Of a stretch of 64,000 nucleotides of DNA, positions 7,938-18,100 are shown piece by piece. Origin of the DNA: JAGPDF01 sp052035735 (GTDB lineage: Bacteria > Acidobacteriota > Thermoanaerobaculia > Multivoradales > JAGPDF01); assembly GCA_052035735.1 (NCBI GenBank), contig JBPOHI010000028.1, forward strand, positions 27,333-91,332, in the 5' to 3' direction. Made by a program: the position numbers and the translations under genes. Under the pieces are notes generated by a model. The model was not told the origin of the DNA. It saw only the letters and a list, made by a program, of their open reading frames with translations, and ran no database searches. Position 1 is the first letter of the stretch. The number at the start of each line of letters is the position of its first letter.

Positions 7938-9878
7938 TCATGCCGTCGCGGGCAAAGACGCCGCCCGGAGCTTCGCCTGGGCGACCAGCCGCGGGACGAG
8001 CTCCGCCACCGGCATCGCGCCCAGATCTTCACCCGAGCGCAGGCGGACGGACATGCTCCCCTGCTCCGCCTCCTTGGCCCCGGCCACCAACATGTAGGGC
8101 ACCTTCTCGAGCTGCGCCAGGCGAACCTTGTAACCCAACTTCTCGTTCGACTCGTCGAGCTCGACCCGAAGTCCGGCCGCGACGAGCTGGCCGGCGACGT
8201 TCCGCGCGTAGTCGAGGGTCTTCTCGGAAACCGGCAGCACTTTCACCTGCACCGGCGCGAGCCACATCGGGAAGGCGCCCGCCGTGTGCTCGATGAGAAT
8301 CCCCAGAAAGCGCTCGAGGGAGCCGAGCATGGCGCGATGGATCATCACCGGCCGCGGGAACGTCCCGTCGCCGGCGACGTATTCGAGCTCGAAACGCTGC
8401 GGCAACTGATAGTCGAGCTGGATGGTGCCGAGCTGCCACCAGCGTCCGAGCGCGTCCTTCAGTTGGAAGTCGATCTTCGGACCGTAGAAGGCGCCGTCGC
8501 CGGAGTTGACCGAATAACCCTCGGTGCCCAGGTTCGCCTCGAGCGCCCCCTTGAGCGCCGCTTCCGCCTGGCTCCAGAGCTCGTCGCTGCCGATCGACTT
8601 CTCGGGCCGGGTCGAGAAGAAGACCTTGACCTCGTCGAAGCCGAAAGTGCGGTAGACCGAGAAGTACATCTCGATGAGCGCCCGCACCTCTTCGCCTACC
8701 TGCTCGTCGGTGCAGAAAATGTGACCGTCGTCCTGGGCGAACGAACGCACTCGGGTGAGCCCGGAAGTCACGCCGCTGCGCTCGTACCGATGCAGGCGGC
8801 CGAAATCGGCGTAGCGAATCGGCAGGTCGCGGTACGAGCGCTTGCGGGTGCCGAAGATCATGCAGTGCGTCGGGCAGTTCATCGGCTTGACCGCGAACTG
8901 GCGCTCGTCGACCTCGGTGAAGAACATGTTCTCGCGATAGTTCGCGTAGTGGCCCGACTTGTGCCAGAGCTCGACATCGAGGATCTGCGGCGTCACCACC
9001 TCGCCGTAGCCACGGGTCGAGTAGAGCTCGCGCACGTAGTCGACCAGTCCGTTGTAGACCGTCGCGCCCTTGGGGTGAAAGAACGGCGAGGCCGGAGCGA
9101 GCGGCGAGAAGCTGAACAGGTCGAGCTCGACTCCGAGCCGCCGGTGGTCGCGCGCACGCGCATCCTCGAACGACTTCTCGTACGCTTCGAGCTCCTTCTT
9201 CGATGTGAATGCGGTGCCGTAGATGCGCTGAAGCTTCTCGTTCGCTTCGTCGCCCTTGAAGTAGACACCAGAGGATTCGAGCAGCTTGACCGCACCGATC
9301 TGGCCGGCGCGCTGCACGTGCGGACCGCGACAGAGATCGAGAAACCGGCCATGGCGAAAGAGCGTGATCGTGTCGCCTTCCGGGATGTCGGCGAGCCGCT
9401 CCAGCTTGAGATCGTTCGCGCGCTCGTGAAAGATCTCGAGCGCCTCCTGGCGCGACACCTCGAGGCGCTCGAACGGTGCGTCCTCGGCGAGGATCTCGCG
9501 CATCTTCGCCTCGATCGCTTCCAGGTCCTCGGGAGTGAACGTGCGCGCGAAGCGGAAGTCGTACTGGAACTTCTCGCTGTGGTCCTTGCGCCCGGCGTCG
9601 TAGAGCGCCTCGGGCCAGAGGCGGGTCACTGCATCGGCGAGCACATGTTCGGCCGAATGACGGACGAATTCCCCCGCCTCGGCGCTGCGCGTGGTGAAGA
9701 GCTTGAAGGGTCCGCTCGCCGCGAGGGGCTCGCGCAAGTCGATCCGGCGCCCGTCGAGCTCGGCACCGACGGCGTCCTGCGCGAGCCGCGGTCCGATGGA
9801 TCGCGCGACATCGAGCGCGGTCGTGCCTGCCGGCACCGTGCGCTCGGAGCCGTCGGGAAGAGTCAGTACGATGGTCAT
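7938..9878 (-). CDS. thrS: Threonine--tRNA ligase
   Basis: This full-length 646-residue ThrRS has an N-terminal TGS domain (MTIVLTLPDGSERTVPAG), an editing domain with HSAEH (His74, His78) and the later CRGPH motif, a class II core, and an anticodon-binding C-terminus (VKVLPVSEKTLDYA). Zinc ligands of the active site are visible in MNCPTHC, in the ISFAQDDGHIF-equivalent RSFAQDDGHIF, and in MIHRAMLGS. It charges tRNA-Thr and edits Ser-tRNA-Thr. It lies downstream of two tRNA-Val genes and upstream of infC. No T-box leader is apparent in the 43-bp gap before it. Confidence 0.97.
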   Translation of the reverse strand: MTIVLTLPDGSERTVPAGTTALDVARSIGPRLAQDAVGAELDGRRIDLREPLAASGPFKLFTTRSAEAGEFVRHSAEHVLADAVTRLWPEALYDAGRKDHSEKFQYDFRFARTFTPEDLEAIEAKMREILAEDAPFERLEVSRQEALEIFHERANDLKLERLADIPEGDTITLFRHGRFLDLCRGPHVQRAGQIGAVKLLESSGVYFKGDEANEKLQRIYGTAFTSKKELEAYEKSFEDARARDHRRLGVELDLFSFSPLAPASPFFHPKGATVYNGLVDYVRELYSTRGYGEVVTPQILDVELWHKSGHYANYRENMFFTEVDERQFAVKPMNCPTHCMIFGTRKRSYRDLPIRYADFGRLHRYERSGVTSGLTRVRSFAQDDGHIFCTDEQVGEEVRALIEMYFSVYRTFGFDEVKVFFSTRPEKSIGSDELWSQAEAALKGALEANLGTEGYSVNSGDGAFYGPKIDFQLKDALGRWWQLGTIQLDYQLPQRFELEYVAGDGTFPRPVMIHRAMLGSLERFLGILIEHTAGAFPMWLAPVQVKVLPVSEKTLDYARNVAGQLVAAGLRVELDESNEKLGYKVRLAQLEKVPYMLVAGAKEAEQGSMSVRLRSGEDLGAMPVAELVPRLVAQAKLRAASLPATA

Positions 9879-9921
9879 GGAATCCTGTGGGACTCTGGAG
9901 CGTGGGGGGCCGTCGACGACC

Positions 9922-9998
9922 TGGTAGGCGCTCCCGGACTCGAACCGGGGACCTCTACCGTGTGAAGGTAGCGCTCTAACCAGCTGAGCTAAGCGCCC
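9922..9998 (-). tRNA. tRNA-Val (CAC)
   Basis: A 77-nt cloverleaf is read on the minus strand. The acceptor GGGCGCT pairs with AGCGCCT, with a G1-U72 wobble. The D-arm is GCTCAGCTGGTTAGAGC, the anticodon stem-loop CTACC-TTCACAC-GGTAG has anticodon CAC, and the T-arm contains GGTTCGAGTCC. The 3' CCA is encoded. It reads GUG codons. Confidence 0.95.
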
Positions 9999-10059
9999 GC
10001 AAATTTCTCACTGCCTGCCGAACTCGTGCGTCATCCGTGAAGCGACCGCGGGAGAGACT

Positions 10060-10136
10060 TGGTAGGCCCGAGTGGGCTCGAACCACCGACCTCAACGATG
10101 TCAACGTTGCGCTCTAACCAACTGAGCTACGGGCCT
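10060..10136 (-). tRNA. tRNA-Val (GAC)
   Basis: A 77-nt cloverleaf on the minus strand. The acceptor AGGCCCG pairs with CGGGCCT, the D-arm is GCTCAGTTGGTTAGAGC, the anticodon stem-loop CAACG-TTGACAT-CGTTG has anticodon GAC, and the T-arm contains GGTTCGAGCCC. CCA is encoded. It is 61 bp upstream of tRNA-Val(CAC), and both may be cut from one transcript with thrS. It reads GUC and GUU. Confidence 0.95.
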
Positions 10137-10247
10137 CCTGCCCTCCCACCGCATCTGCTGCAGTTCCTGCGGTCGCCTTCGCACCTTCCGAAACTTGCGA
10201 CGCAAGCCGCTGCAGCCGAGGAACTTAGCAAGCCGTCCGCGGGGCTG

Positions 10248-11147
10248 TCAACCGGGCGCCGCGGTGGCGCCGGGCGGAGGGAGGCTCGCCGCCGGGCTCT
10301 TGCGGGCGCGCTCGACCGCCGCGCAGTGTTCCAGATGCCCGTCGACCGCCTGCTCGAGGGCCGTCTTCGCGCCGGCTTCGCGCAGGCGGGCGAGCGCCGC
10401 TTTCCACAGCGGCCCTCCGCGGGCCTCGCGCGCCCGGGCGATCGCCGCGGAGATCGCGGCGGCATCGCCACTACAGTAGAACGGATAGTCGTCGCCCAGG
10501 AGCTCGGTCGCGGCCGCGTCGCGCATGGTCACCAGCACCGCTCCGCAGGCGGCGGCGTTCGCCACCTCGCCGCCCGCCCGCAAGAGCTCGGCGGCGCCGG
10601 GAAGGCGAAGCGAGAGATGGCAATTGAACTGGCTCGCATGGCGCAGAGGATGACTGTCGATGAACGCCACGCCGCGGAGCCGGCCGAAGTGCTCCCCGGC
10701 AGCTCCGACACCAAAGCAGGCGACCCTGAACTCGCCCTCTGCGAGCTGGTGCGGCACCAGCCCCGGCTCGGGCTCGTCGTAGATCACCCGACTCGTCCAA
10801 CGCGAACGGTCGAGGGCGCGCTGCTGGGCGCGGCTGCGGAAGATGGCGCCGTCCAGCAGGCGGGCGGCCCCGGGAAAAGACGAGCTCGTCCGCGATCCTC
10901 GGACATCGAGAAGTGTCGCGTTGCCCGCCATCCGCGAGCGCCAGAGCGGATAGGAACCGAAATCACCGGAGAAGATGACCGTGGAGCCGCGCACGCTGCC
11001 GGATCGCGCCGCCGGCAGCACCTGACTGCTCCGACCGCGCGCCGTCATGGCGGAAGCGAGCGCCGCGAGTCGGGCCGGCGTCTCGGCTTCGGAGCCGCTG
11101 TGCACGAAGATGACCGGGCGAGAACCGCCTGACGACGGAGCTGTCAC
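10248..11147 (-). CDS. Glycosyltransferase-like protein (CgeB/GT1-like C-terminus), function uncertain
   Basis: This 299-residue protein starts at GTG 11147, overlapping the rlmI stop as GTGA; the longer open frame upstream lies inside rlmI. The segment HLSLRLPGAAELLRAGGEVANAAACGAVLVTMRDAAATELLGDDYPFYCSGD has the layout of the donor-binding end of CgeB-type glycosyltransferases (an E-x-A-A-C-G-A turn, then an acidic loop). No signal peptide or membrane segment is evident. The N-terminal half (RPVIFVHSGSEAETPARLAAL) is compatible with a Rossmann strand and helix. The acceptor is unknown and the assignment is tentative. Confidence 0.5.
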   Translation of the reverse strand: MTAPSSGGSRPVIFVHSGSEAETPARLAALASAMTARGRSSQVLPAARSGSVRGSTVIFSGDFGSYPLWRSRMAGNATLLDVRGSRTSSSFPGAARLLDGAIFRSRAQQRALDRSRWTSRVIYDEPEPGLVPHQLAEGEFRVACFGVGAAGEHFGRLRGVAFIDSHPLRHASQFNCHLSLRLPGAAELLRAGGEVANAAACGAVLVTMRDAAATELLGDDYPFYCSGDAAAISAAIARAREARGGPLWKAALARLREAGAKTALEQAVDGHLEHCAAVERARKSPAASLPPPGATAAPG

Positions 11148-12337
11148 GAGCGCCCGCCGCGCACGACTCCGAGCCAGCCCTTGAGGTATTCGCCCTGGGG
11201 ATGAAAAACCGACACCGGATGATCGACGGCGGCGGCGAGCGGCGCGAGCAGGGCGAGCTCGACCTTCGCCTCGACCGCGGCGGCGAACAGGATCTGCCGG
11301 AAGAGCTTGCCGTCGATCGCGCCGCTGCAACTGAAGGTGAACAGGAGCCCTCCCGGCGCGAGCCGACCGAGCGCCAGACGATTGAGGTCCTTGTAGGCGC
11401 GCGCCGCTTTGTCGAGATGCGTGCGACGCTTGGCGAGCGGCGGCGGGTCGCAGACGACGAGGTCGTAGCTCTCCCGGCGCTGCCGCAGATCTTCGAAAAC
11501 GTCCGCGGTCACGAGATCGGTACGCCCGGGGTCGAGGTGGTTTTCGAGCACCAACCGGCGACCGATGCCGTTCAGGCGTCCGGCAGATTCGACCCCGGTG
11601 ACGCTGCGCGCCCGGCCGCGCAGGGCATAGATCGAGAACGCACCGGTGTGAGAGAAGAGATCCAGCACACGACGGTCGCGGGCGTAGCTCTCGACGAGCC
11701 GCCGGTTGTCGCGCTGGTCGCAATAGAAGCCGGTCTTCTGCCCGCCCTCGAGCTCGGCGACGAACTTGAGCCCGCTCTCTTCGAAAATCGCCTCGCGCGG
11801 CAGCGCTCCGGCAAGGGTCTCGGCGACCAGCGGCAGCCCCTCTGCGCGGCGCGCCGCGAGGTCGCCGAGGTGGAGGATCGGCGCCCCTGGATAGACCCGT
11901 GTTAGCGCCTCGTAGGCCGCTCCACGCAGCCTCTCGAGACCCGCCGAAGTCATCTGGCTGACGAGGACGTCACCGAACCGGTCGATCGTCCAGCCGGGCA
12001 GTCCGTCCCCTTCGGCGTTCAGCAGGCGGTAGCCGGTGGTGCCCGCCGGCAGCATGCGCTGCCGCCAGGAGTCGGCGGCGCGCAGTCTGCGCTCGAAGTA
12101 CGCTGCATCGACGACGCCTCCCGGGGCATCGCGCAGCGGATCGGGTGCGAGCATGCGCACACGGATCTGCGAGGCGGCGCTGTAGAAGCCGGCGCCGAGC
12201 CGCGCGCCGGAAGCGTCGAAGACCTGGGCGACCGCCGCCTCGCGGTCGCCCTGCTCGGACTGAATCGCGCCCGAGAAGACCCAAGGATGGCCGTCGCGGA
12301 TCGGGCGCTCGCGACCCGGACTGAGGGTGATGCGCAT
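11144..12337 (-). CDS. rlmI: Class I SAM-dependent rRNA methyltransferase, RlmI family
   Basis: This 397-residue protein begins with a PUA RNA-binding domain (RPIRDGHPWVFSGAIQ, residues 11-26) and continues with the RlmI central domain and a Rossmann methyltransferase fold. Visible elements are GQKTGFYCDQRDNRRLV, the SAM-binding VLDLFSHTGAFSIYAL, and the motif IV VVCDPPPLAKRR. A late Cys in FTFSCSGAIDGKLF fits the cysteine nucleophile of m5C methyltransferases. E. coli RlmI makes m5C1962 of 23S rRNA. It follows the TPR gene by 3 bp. Confidence 0.88.
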   Translation of the reverse strand: MRITLSPGRERPIRDGHPWVFSGAIQSEQGDREAAVAQVFDASGARLGAGFYSAASQIRVRMLAPDPLRDAPGGVVDAAYFERRLRAADSWRQRMLPAGTTGYRLLNAEGDGLPGWTIDRFGDVLVSQMTSAGLERLRGAAYEALTRVYPGAPILHLGDLAARRAEGLPLVAETLAGALPREAIFEESGLKFVAELEGGQKTGFYCDQRDNRRLVESYARDRRVLDLFSHTGAFSIYALRGRARSVTGVESAGRLNGIGRRLVLENHLDPGRTDLVTADVFEDLRQRRESYDLVVCDPPPLAKRRTHLDKAARAYKDLNRLALGRLAPGGLLFTFSCSGAIDGKLFRQILFAAAVEAKVELALLAPLAAAVDHPVSVFHPQGEYLKGWLGVVRGGRS

Positions 12338-12340
12338 GCT

Positions 12341-13309
12341 CTACTTCAGATAACTCAGCATCTCTTTGGCGGTGGCCGCGTCGGCGTCTCCGGCCTCGGC
12401 GACGGCGATGAACGCTTGCAGATGCTCCCTCGCCTTGGCGTTCTCCCCCTGGCTGATGAAGCACATGCCGAGCATGTAGTGCGTCTTGCCGTAGCTCGGG
12501 TCGGCGGCGAGCGACTGCTCGAACAGCTTGAGCGCCGCCGCCATCGAGCCGGCGTTGTACTCACGAACGCCGTCGTTGAACAGCTCGATCGCCCCCGACT
12601 TCGGGTCGATGGCGGCAAGGGCCGCCGAAGCCGCCTTGGCGCGCTCCGCATTGCCGAGCGCCTTGTAGGACTCGGCGGCGACGCGCAGCGACTTGACGTC
12701 CTTCGGATCGAGCGCGAGCGCCTTGTCGGCCGCCGCGGCCGCCGCGGCGAAGTCCTTGTCGGCGTAGAGCATGCCAGCGAGCGCCGAGTGAGCGACGGTG
12801 AGCTGCGGATTGAGCGTCGCCGCTTCGGCCATCTTCCGCTTGGCGGTCTCCATGTCTCCCATCTGCGAAGCCTCGGCCCCCTCGTTGAAGGCGACGACGG
12901 CCTTCTCCTCCGGCGTCGGCTCCTGCGGCGTCTCGACCGCCGCGCCACGTTTGATCGCTTCGGCATTCGACAGCATCGTGAAGTCCTTGCGGTCGTTCGA
13001 ACCGATGGGGACCTTCAGATCCTGCTGCATCGTCTGGTAGCCGGACTTTTCGTACTTGTAGTTGTAGCTCTTGGTGGCATCGAGGATCGTGACCGCCCAG
13101 TTGCCCTTCTGATCGGTGACCGTCTCGAGCTTGAAGGTCGCGATATCGGGGCAGGTCACCGTGACCTGGATACCTTCGATCGGCTTCTTGTTCTCGTCCG
13201 TGATGGTGCCGTAGAGGCGAGCCTGGTTGAGCGCATGCGCCGCCGAAGCGGAGCACAGAAGGACGACAGCGAGGAGCCACCAGCGCGAGCGATTGCGGGT
13301 TCTGAACAT
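12341..13309 (-). CDS. Secreted TPR protein with N-terminal carboxypeptidase-regulatory-like domain
   Basis: This 322-residue protein has a signal peptide (residues 1-26, ending in SAAHA) and then a beta-sandwich CarboxypepD_reg-like segment (LYGTITDENKKPIEGIQVTV). Residues 120-320 form several tetratricopeptide repeats, for example AHSALAGMLYADKDFAAAAAAADKALALDP. A GGAGG ribosome-binding site precedes ATG 13309. The likely role is a periplasmic or envelope scaffold. It heads a long minus-strand run into rlmI and the translation genes and is divergent from the CBS membrane protein at 13429. Confidence 0.75.
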   Translation of the reverse strand: MFRTRNRSRWWLLAVVLLCSASAAHALNQARLYGTITDENKKPIEGIQVTVTCPDIATFKLETVTDQKGNWAVTILDATKSYNYKYEKSGYQTMQQDLKVPIGSNDRKDFTMLSNAEAIKRGAAVETPQEPTPEEKAVVAFNEGAEASQMGDMETAKRKMAEAATLNPQLTVAHSALAGMLYADKDFAAAAAAADKALALDPKDVKSLRVAAESYKALGNAERAKAASAALAAIDPKSGAIELFNDGVREYNAGSMAAALKLFEQSLAADPSYGKTHYMLGMCFISQGENAKAREHLQAFIAVAEAGDADAATAKEMLSYLK

Positions 13310-13428
13310 TGTGAGCCTCCGGCGCGTAGCCGCCCCCCCGGTCCATTGCCCTGCCGGCCGGTTGCCGGGCCTACGCTTGCCGGCATTCTACTGCGTCGAA
13401 GGCGTCCCCCGCCTATACTTGCGGACGA

Positions 13429-14802
13429 ATGACCATCCTCGCGTTTCTCCTCTCCGAGGGCGCCGGCGCGCCAGAAGCGGCCTCCGGCGCCCTGAGCCCC
13501 TGGCTCGGCCTCGCCCTCGGCCTGCTGCTGGTCGCCCTCAACGGCTTCTTCGTAGCTGCCGAGTTCGCGCTGGTCAAGGTCCGGCCGACGCAGCTCGATC
13601 CCCTGGCGCTGGCCGGAAGCAGGAGGGCCAAGCTCGCTCGCCACCAGCTCGCCCACCTGGACGCCTACCTGTCGGCGAGCCAGCTCGGCATCACTCTGGC
13701 GAGTCTCGCCCTGGGCTGGGTAGGAGAGCCCGCCTTCAGCTGGGTCGTGGCCCCCCTGGTGCGCCGCATCCCAGGCGCCACGGACGCCCTGGTGCACTCC
13801 GTCAGTCTGACCGTCGCCTTCCTCTGCATCACGGTGCTCCATATCGTGATCGGCGAGCAGGCGCCGAAGTCGTTCGCCATCCGGAGGCCGCAGCCGACGG
13901 CGCTGTGGATCGCGATGCCGCTCTACGTCTTCTACTGGATCAGCTTCCCCGCGATCTGGCTGCTCAATCAGGCGGCGAGCGGCCTGCTGAAGCTCGTCGG
14001 CCTCAAGTCGGCGGGGGAGGAAGAGCTCTCCCATTCGGAGGAGGAGCTCCGTCTGCTCCTCTCCTCCTCGGAAATGGGCAGCCAGTCGAAGCTCAAGCGG
14101 GAGATCCTCGACAATGTCTTCGAGCTGTCGCTGCGCAACGCCCGCCAGGTGATGGTACCGCGCGCCGATGTCACCCATCTTTCGATCTCTCGGCCCATCG
14201 AGGAGAACCTCGAGATCGCACGCAGGAGCGGGCATACCCGCTTTCCGCTCTGCGAGCGCGACCTCGACAGCGTCATCGGGCTGATCCATATCAAGGACCT
14301 CTTCCGTTCGACCGAGCGGATCGCGGATATCGCTGGCCTCGCCCGGCCGGTGAAGTTCGTTCCCGAGACCACTCCCCTCGACCGGCTCCTCGGGCGAATG
14401 CAGGCCGAGCGGCAGCACATGGTGGCCGTTGTCGACGAGTACGGCGGCGTCTCCGGGATCGTGACGCTCGAAAACGTCATCGAGGAGATCGTCGGCGAGA
14501 TCCAGGACGAGTTCGACACCGATCGCCCTGAAGTGACCCGGCGCGGCGACGGCAGCTTCACGGTCGACGGATCGATGCTGGTGGTCGATCTCGAAGACGA
14601 GCTCGGCCTGGAGCTCTCCAGTCGCGACGAGGACACCATCGCTGGAGTCGTGCTTTCGGAGCTGGGGCGCAAGCCGCGCGTGGGCGATCGCGTGACCCTG
14701 GGCAGGGCGGTCCTCGAAGTCCTCGAGATCCAGGGCAACCGCATCCGGTCCCTGGACCTCGAGCTCGACGTCGCCGCACCTGAGCGGCCTCCAGAAGCCT
14801 GA
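13429..14802 (+). CDS. CNNM/CorC-type (HlyC/TlyC family) membrane protein with CBS pair
   Basis: The 457-residue protein has an N-terminal CNNM (DUF21) membrane domain with about four segments (residues 20-170), including NGFFVAAEFALVKVRPTQ and SQLGITLASLALGW. A CBS-domain pair follows (VMVPRADVTHLSI to VVDEYGGVSGIVTLENVIEEIVGEI), and then a C-terminal CorC/HlyC domain. Family members include magnesium/cobalt efflux proteins and so-called hemolysins. The domain order is complete. The exact transport role is not shown by the sequence. Confidence 0.88.
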   Translation: MTILAFLLSEGAGAPEAASGALSPWLGLALGLLLVALNGFFVAAEFALVKVRPTQLDPLALAGSRRAKLARHQLAHLDAYLSASQLGITLASLALGWVGEPAFSWVVAPLVRRIPGATDALVHSVSLTVAFLCITVLHIVIGEQAPKSFAIRRPQPTALWIAMPLYVFYWISFPAIWLLNQAASGLLKLVGLKSAGEEELSHSEEELRLLLSSSEMGSQSKLKREILDNVFELSLRNARQVMVPRADVTHLSISRPIEENLEIARRSGHTRFPLCERDLDSVIGLIHIKDLFRSTERIADIAGLARPVKFVPETTPLDRLLGRMQAERQHMVAVVDEYGGVSGIVTLENVIEEIVGEIQDEFDTDRPEVTRRGDGSFTVDGSMLVVDLEDELGLELSSRDEDTIAGVVLSELGRKPRVGDRVTLGRAVLEVLEIQGNRIRSLDLELDVAAPERPPEA

Positions 14803-15175
14803 GCCCGGTTCGAACCAAATTCCTGCACTCCACTCCAAGAGTATGGATTTTTTCGCTGCCCCTTCGCGCCCCGCCCGCGACCGGGCCTCCACGTCCGCGC
14901 AAAACTCACGCGTGCTCTGACACTTAGCTCGCGACCCTCCGCCGAGCCCGGTAGGCCCTTTCTGGCACGGTTCTCGTATGGTAATTGAGCGGTTCGGGTT
15001 AAGCATGGCGGCAGCGGTAGACGAGAGTCGCAGGAGCCGGGAGGTCCGAGGTCGGGCCAAACGGGGATGACATAGGGATGAACGACCCTGTGTTAGACTT
15101 TTCACACCGCTGTAACCAAGTTGCGCTGGTCGGAATCGTTCCGCCGGCGGTCCCTATCAACCTGATGGAGGTTTG
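14803..15175. other. Gene-free 373-bp region before the TonB-dependent receptor
   Basis: No convincing coding frame is present; the longest plus-strand start-to-stop run here is a 21-codon frame at 15005 without a ribosome-binding site. The region should contain the receptor promoter. A CTGGCACGG box at about 14963 and an ATGACA box at about 15067 are visible, but neither has a good partner element. A GGAGG site at 15167-15171 serves the downstream start. Confidence 0.5.
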
Positions 15176-18100
15176 ATGATGTTGAACAAGAGAAATTGGT
15201 GGAATGTCGCGGCCGTTGCGACCCTCGCCCTCGTGGCGTTGTTCGCGGTGGCTCCGGCGAGCGCCCAGGAGCAGGTGGGCGCCATCATCGGTACGGTCAG
15301 TGACGCCTCGGGCGCGGTCCTCCCGGGCGCGACCGTCGAAGCGGTCTCGGCTGGCGGCACCCGCCTGTCGGGCACCACGAACGAGTCCGGTGCGTACCGG
15401 TTCCCGCGCGTTCCCCCGGGCATGTACGTGGTCGTCGGCAAGCTCGACGGCTTCAACCCGGCGGAAGTGACGGACGTCTCGGTTCGCCTCGGCGACACCG
15501 TCACGGCCAACATCACGCTCGAGGTCGGTGCGGTCTCCGAGACGATCAGCGTGGTCGGCGAAGCCGGCCAGGTCGACGTCAAGAGCTCCGCTACCGCCTC
15601 CTCGATCTCCGCCGAGCAGATCGAGTCGCTGCCCAAGGGCCGTGACTTCACCGGCATCGCCACCCAGGCGGCCGGCGCCGCCCAGGAAGGCTTCCTCGGC
15701 GGCATCTCGATCGACGGCGCCTCCGGCTCCGAGAACCGCTTCATCATCGACGGCGTCGATACCACCCACCCGCAGGACGGCGTCTCCGGCCAGAACATGG
15801 TCACGGACTTCGTCGAAGAGGTGCAGGTGAAGTCGGCCGGCTACGCGGCGGAGTACGGCGGTTCGGTCGGCGGCGTGATCAGCGCCGTGACCAAGAGCGG
15901 CACCAACGAGTTCAAGGGCTGGGTCGGCCTCTACTACGGCGACTCCTCCTGGAACGGCGACCAGCGCGCCACCCCGTATCGCTCGAGCCCGACCCTCTAT
16001 CGCACGTTCGAGAAGGACAGCGTCCAGACGACCGAGCCCGGCTTCGCCATCGGCGGCCCGATCATGCAGGATGCGGCCTGGTTCTACGTCGGCTACACCT
16101 TCACCGAGGCGGACATCACCCGTCATCCGGTAGGCAAGCCGGATGCGGACCGCAACGACAAGCGCGAGTACCTCTCGGGCAACATCAAGGGCAACATCGG
16201 TTCGCAGTTCCTCTACAAGGTGTCCGGCAACCTCGCGCCGCGCACCATCGACGGCAACCTGCCGAACCCGGATGGCTCGACCTCGCCGCTCGCCGACCTG
16301 TCGGTCGTCACCGAGTTCGAGACGGCCAGCTACTCGGCCTACGCCGACTACATCCCGATGGACAACTTCTATCTCTCCGGCCGGTTGGGCTTCTACTCGA
16401 CCGACTCGAGCGACAGCGGTCTCGATGCGACGCAGCAGATCTTCTTCCGCAACACCGCCTACCCGATCGCGAACAGCCCGCTGTTCCGTCCGGCCGGTTT
16501 CACCTCGTTCCCCGGCAACTCCAAGATCGACGAGGATCTGTGGGAGCGCGAAGCGGCCTCCTTGGACGGCAACCTGTTCGTCAACGGCCTCGGCAGCCAC
16601 GCCTTCAAGGCCGGAATCCAGTTGGAGAACATCAGCAACTCCGTCTCCACCGGTGAAGCGGTCAACCTCTACACCTTCCGCTGGGGTCTGCCGGATCGCT
16701 TCGGCGCCGGCGTCAAGGGCACCTACGGTTCGCTCGGCATCCGCCGCTTCCGCACCGAGGGCGCGGCCGACTCGAAGAACCTCGGCTTCTACGTCCAGGA
16801 CAGCTGGTCGGTGCTGCCGAACCTGACGGTCAACATCGGCGTCCGCACCGAGAAGGAAGAAGTTCCGAACTACGGCGCCAAGGTCGATCCGACCCTGCCG
16901 ACCAACGCCATCGAGTTCGACTACGGCGACAAGGTCGCTCCGCGCGTCGGCTTCGCGTGGGACGTCATGTCCGACCAGAAGCTGAAGGTCTACGGCTCCT
17001 GGGGCACCTACTACGACATCACCAAGCTCGAGATGCCGCGCGGCTCGTTCGGTGGTGACAAGTGGCTCGAGTACCTCTTCCCGGTCAACACCCTGGATTG
17101 GGTTTCGCTCCTCGCCTCGGGCAACTGCCACAACTCGACCAACGTCGCCTCGGACAATCCGTGCCCGGGTCTCGGCGCGCCGGCGGTCGTTCTCGACCTC
17201 CGTCACCCCACCAACCCGGAAGACGCCATCGACCCGAACCTCCAGCCGATGGAGCAGGAAGAGTTCCAGTTGGGCGCTGACTGGCAGTGGACCAACACCT
17301 CGGTCCTGGGCTTCCGCTACGTCAACAAGAGCCTCAAGAACACCATCGAAGACATCGGCTATCTGGTCAACGACCCGGTCACCGGCGTCCGCAACGAGGT
17401 CTACATCACCGGCAACCCCGGCAAGGGGCTGGTCGCGGGTGATCCGGATGGCGCGGGCCCGATTCCGGCGCAGCCGGAAGCGATCCGCGACTACGAGGCG
17501 ATCGAGCTGTCCTGGAACCGCCGTTTCGCGGGCAACTGGTCGGCGCACATCGCCTATACCTACAGCAAGCTCGAGGGCACCTATTCCGGTCTCGCGAGCT
17601 CGGACGAGTTCGGCCGTGCCGACCCGAACGTCAGCCGTGCGTTCGACGCGCTCCACAACGCGTTCGACCTCAACGGCAACGTGACCGACGGTTCGCTCAA
17701 CACCGAGCGTCCGCACCAGATCGATGCGCAGTTCATCTACCGCTTCGGCTGGGGCACCACGGTCGGTGTCAACCAGTACTACGGCAGCGGCACGCCGATC
17801 TCCACCCAGTGGAACTACGTCGGCGTTCCGTTCTTCCCGTTCGGCCGTGGCAACGCTGGCACGACCGAGGACCTCACCCAGACGGACCTGCTCGTGACGC
17901 ACCCGTTCAAGATCGGCAACTTCACGCTGGAAGCCAGCTTGAACGTTCTCAACCTGTTTGACGAGAAGGCCGTCCTCCTCGTCGACAACAATCAGTTCGA
18001 TGGCGACCTCTGCGACGCCGCCGACTGCGACGGCAGCTACGACTACTTCTTCGGTGGTGGTCTGGATCCGTCGGTTCTCGCCGGCACGGAGAACCCGTTC

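Noticed and set aside
14963..14979. Possible sigma-54 promoter (CTGGCACGG box) before the receptor
   Set aside because: The -24 part matches, but the -12 part reads TCGTA instead of TTGCA, lacking the essential GC, and it lies over 190 bp from the start.
15005..15070. 21-codon peptide frame (MAAAVDESRR...) upstream of the receptor
   Set aside because: No ribosome-binding site, and it is no longer than chance frames of this base composition.
14999..17902. 967-codon minus-strand open frame inside the receptor gene
   Set aside because: It is the shadow of a biased high-GC gene: it has no ribosome-binding site, no family resemblance and a low-complexity Arg/Val/Asp composition, while the plus-strand receptor is complete.
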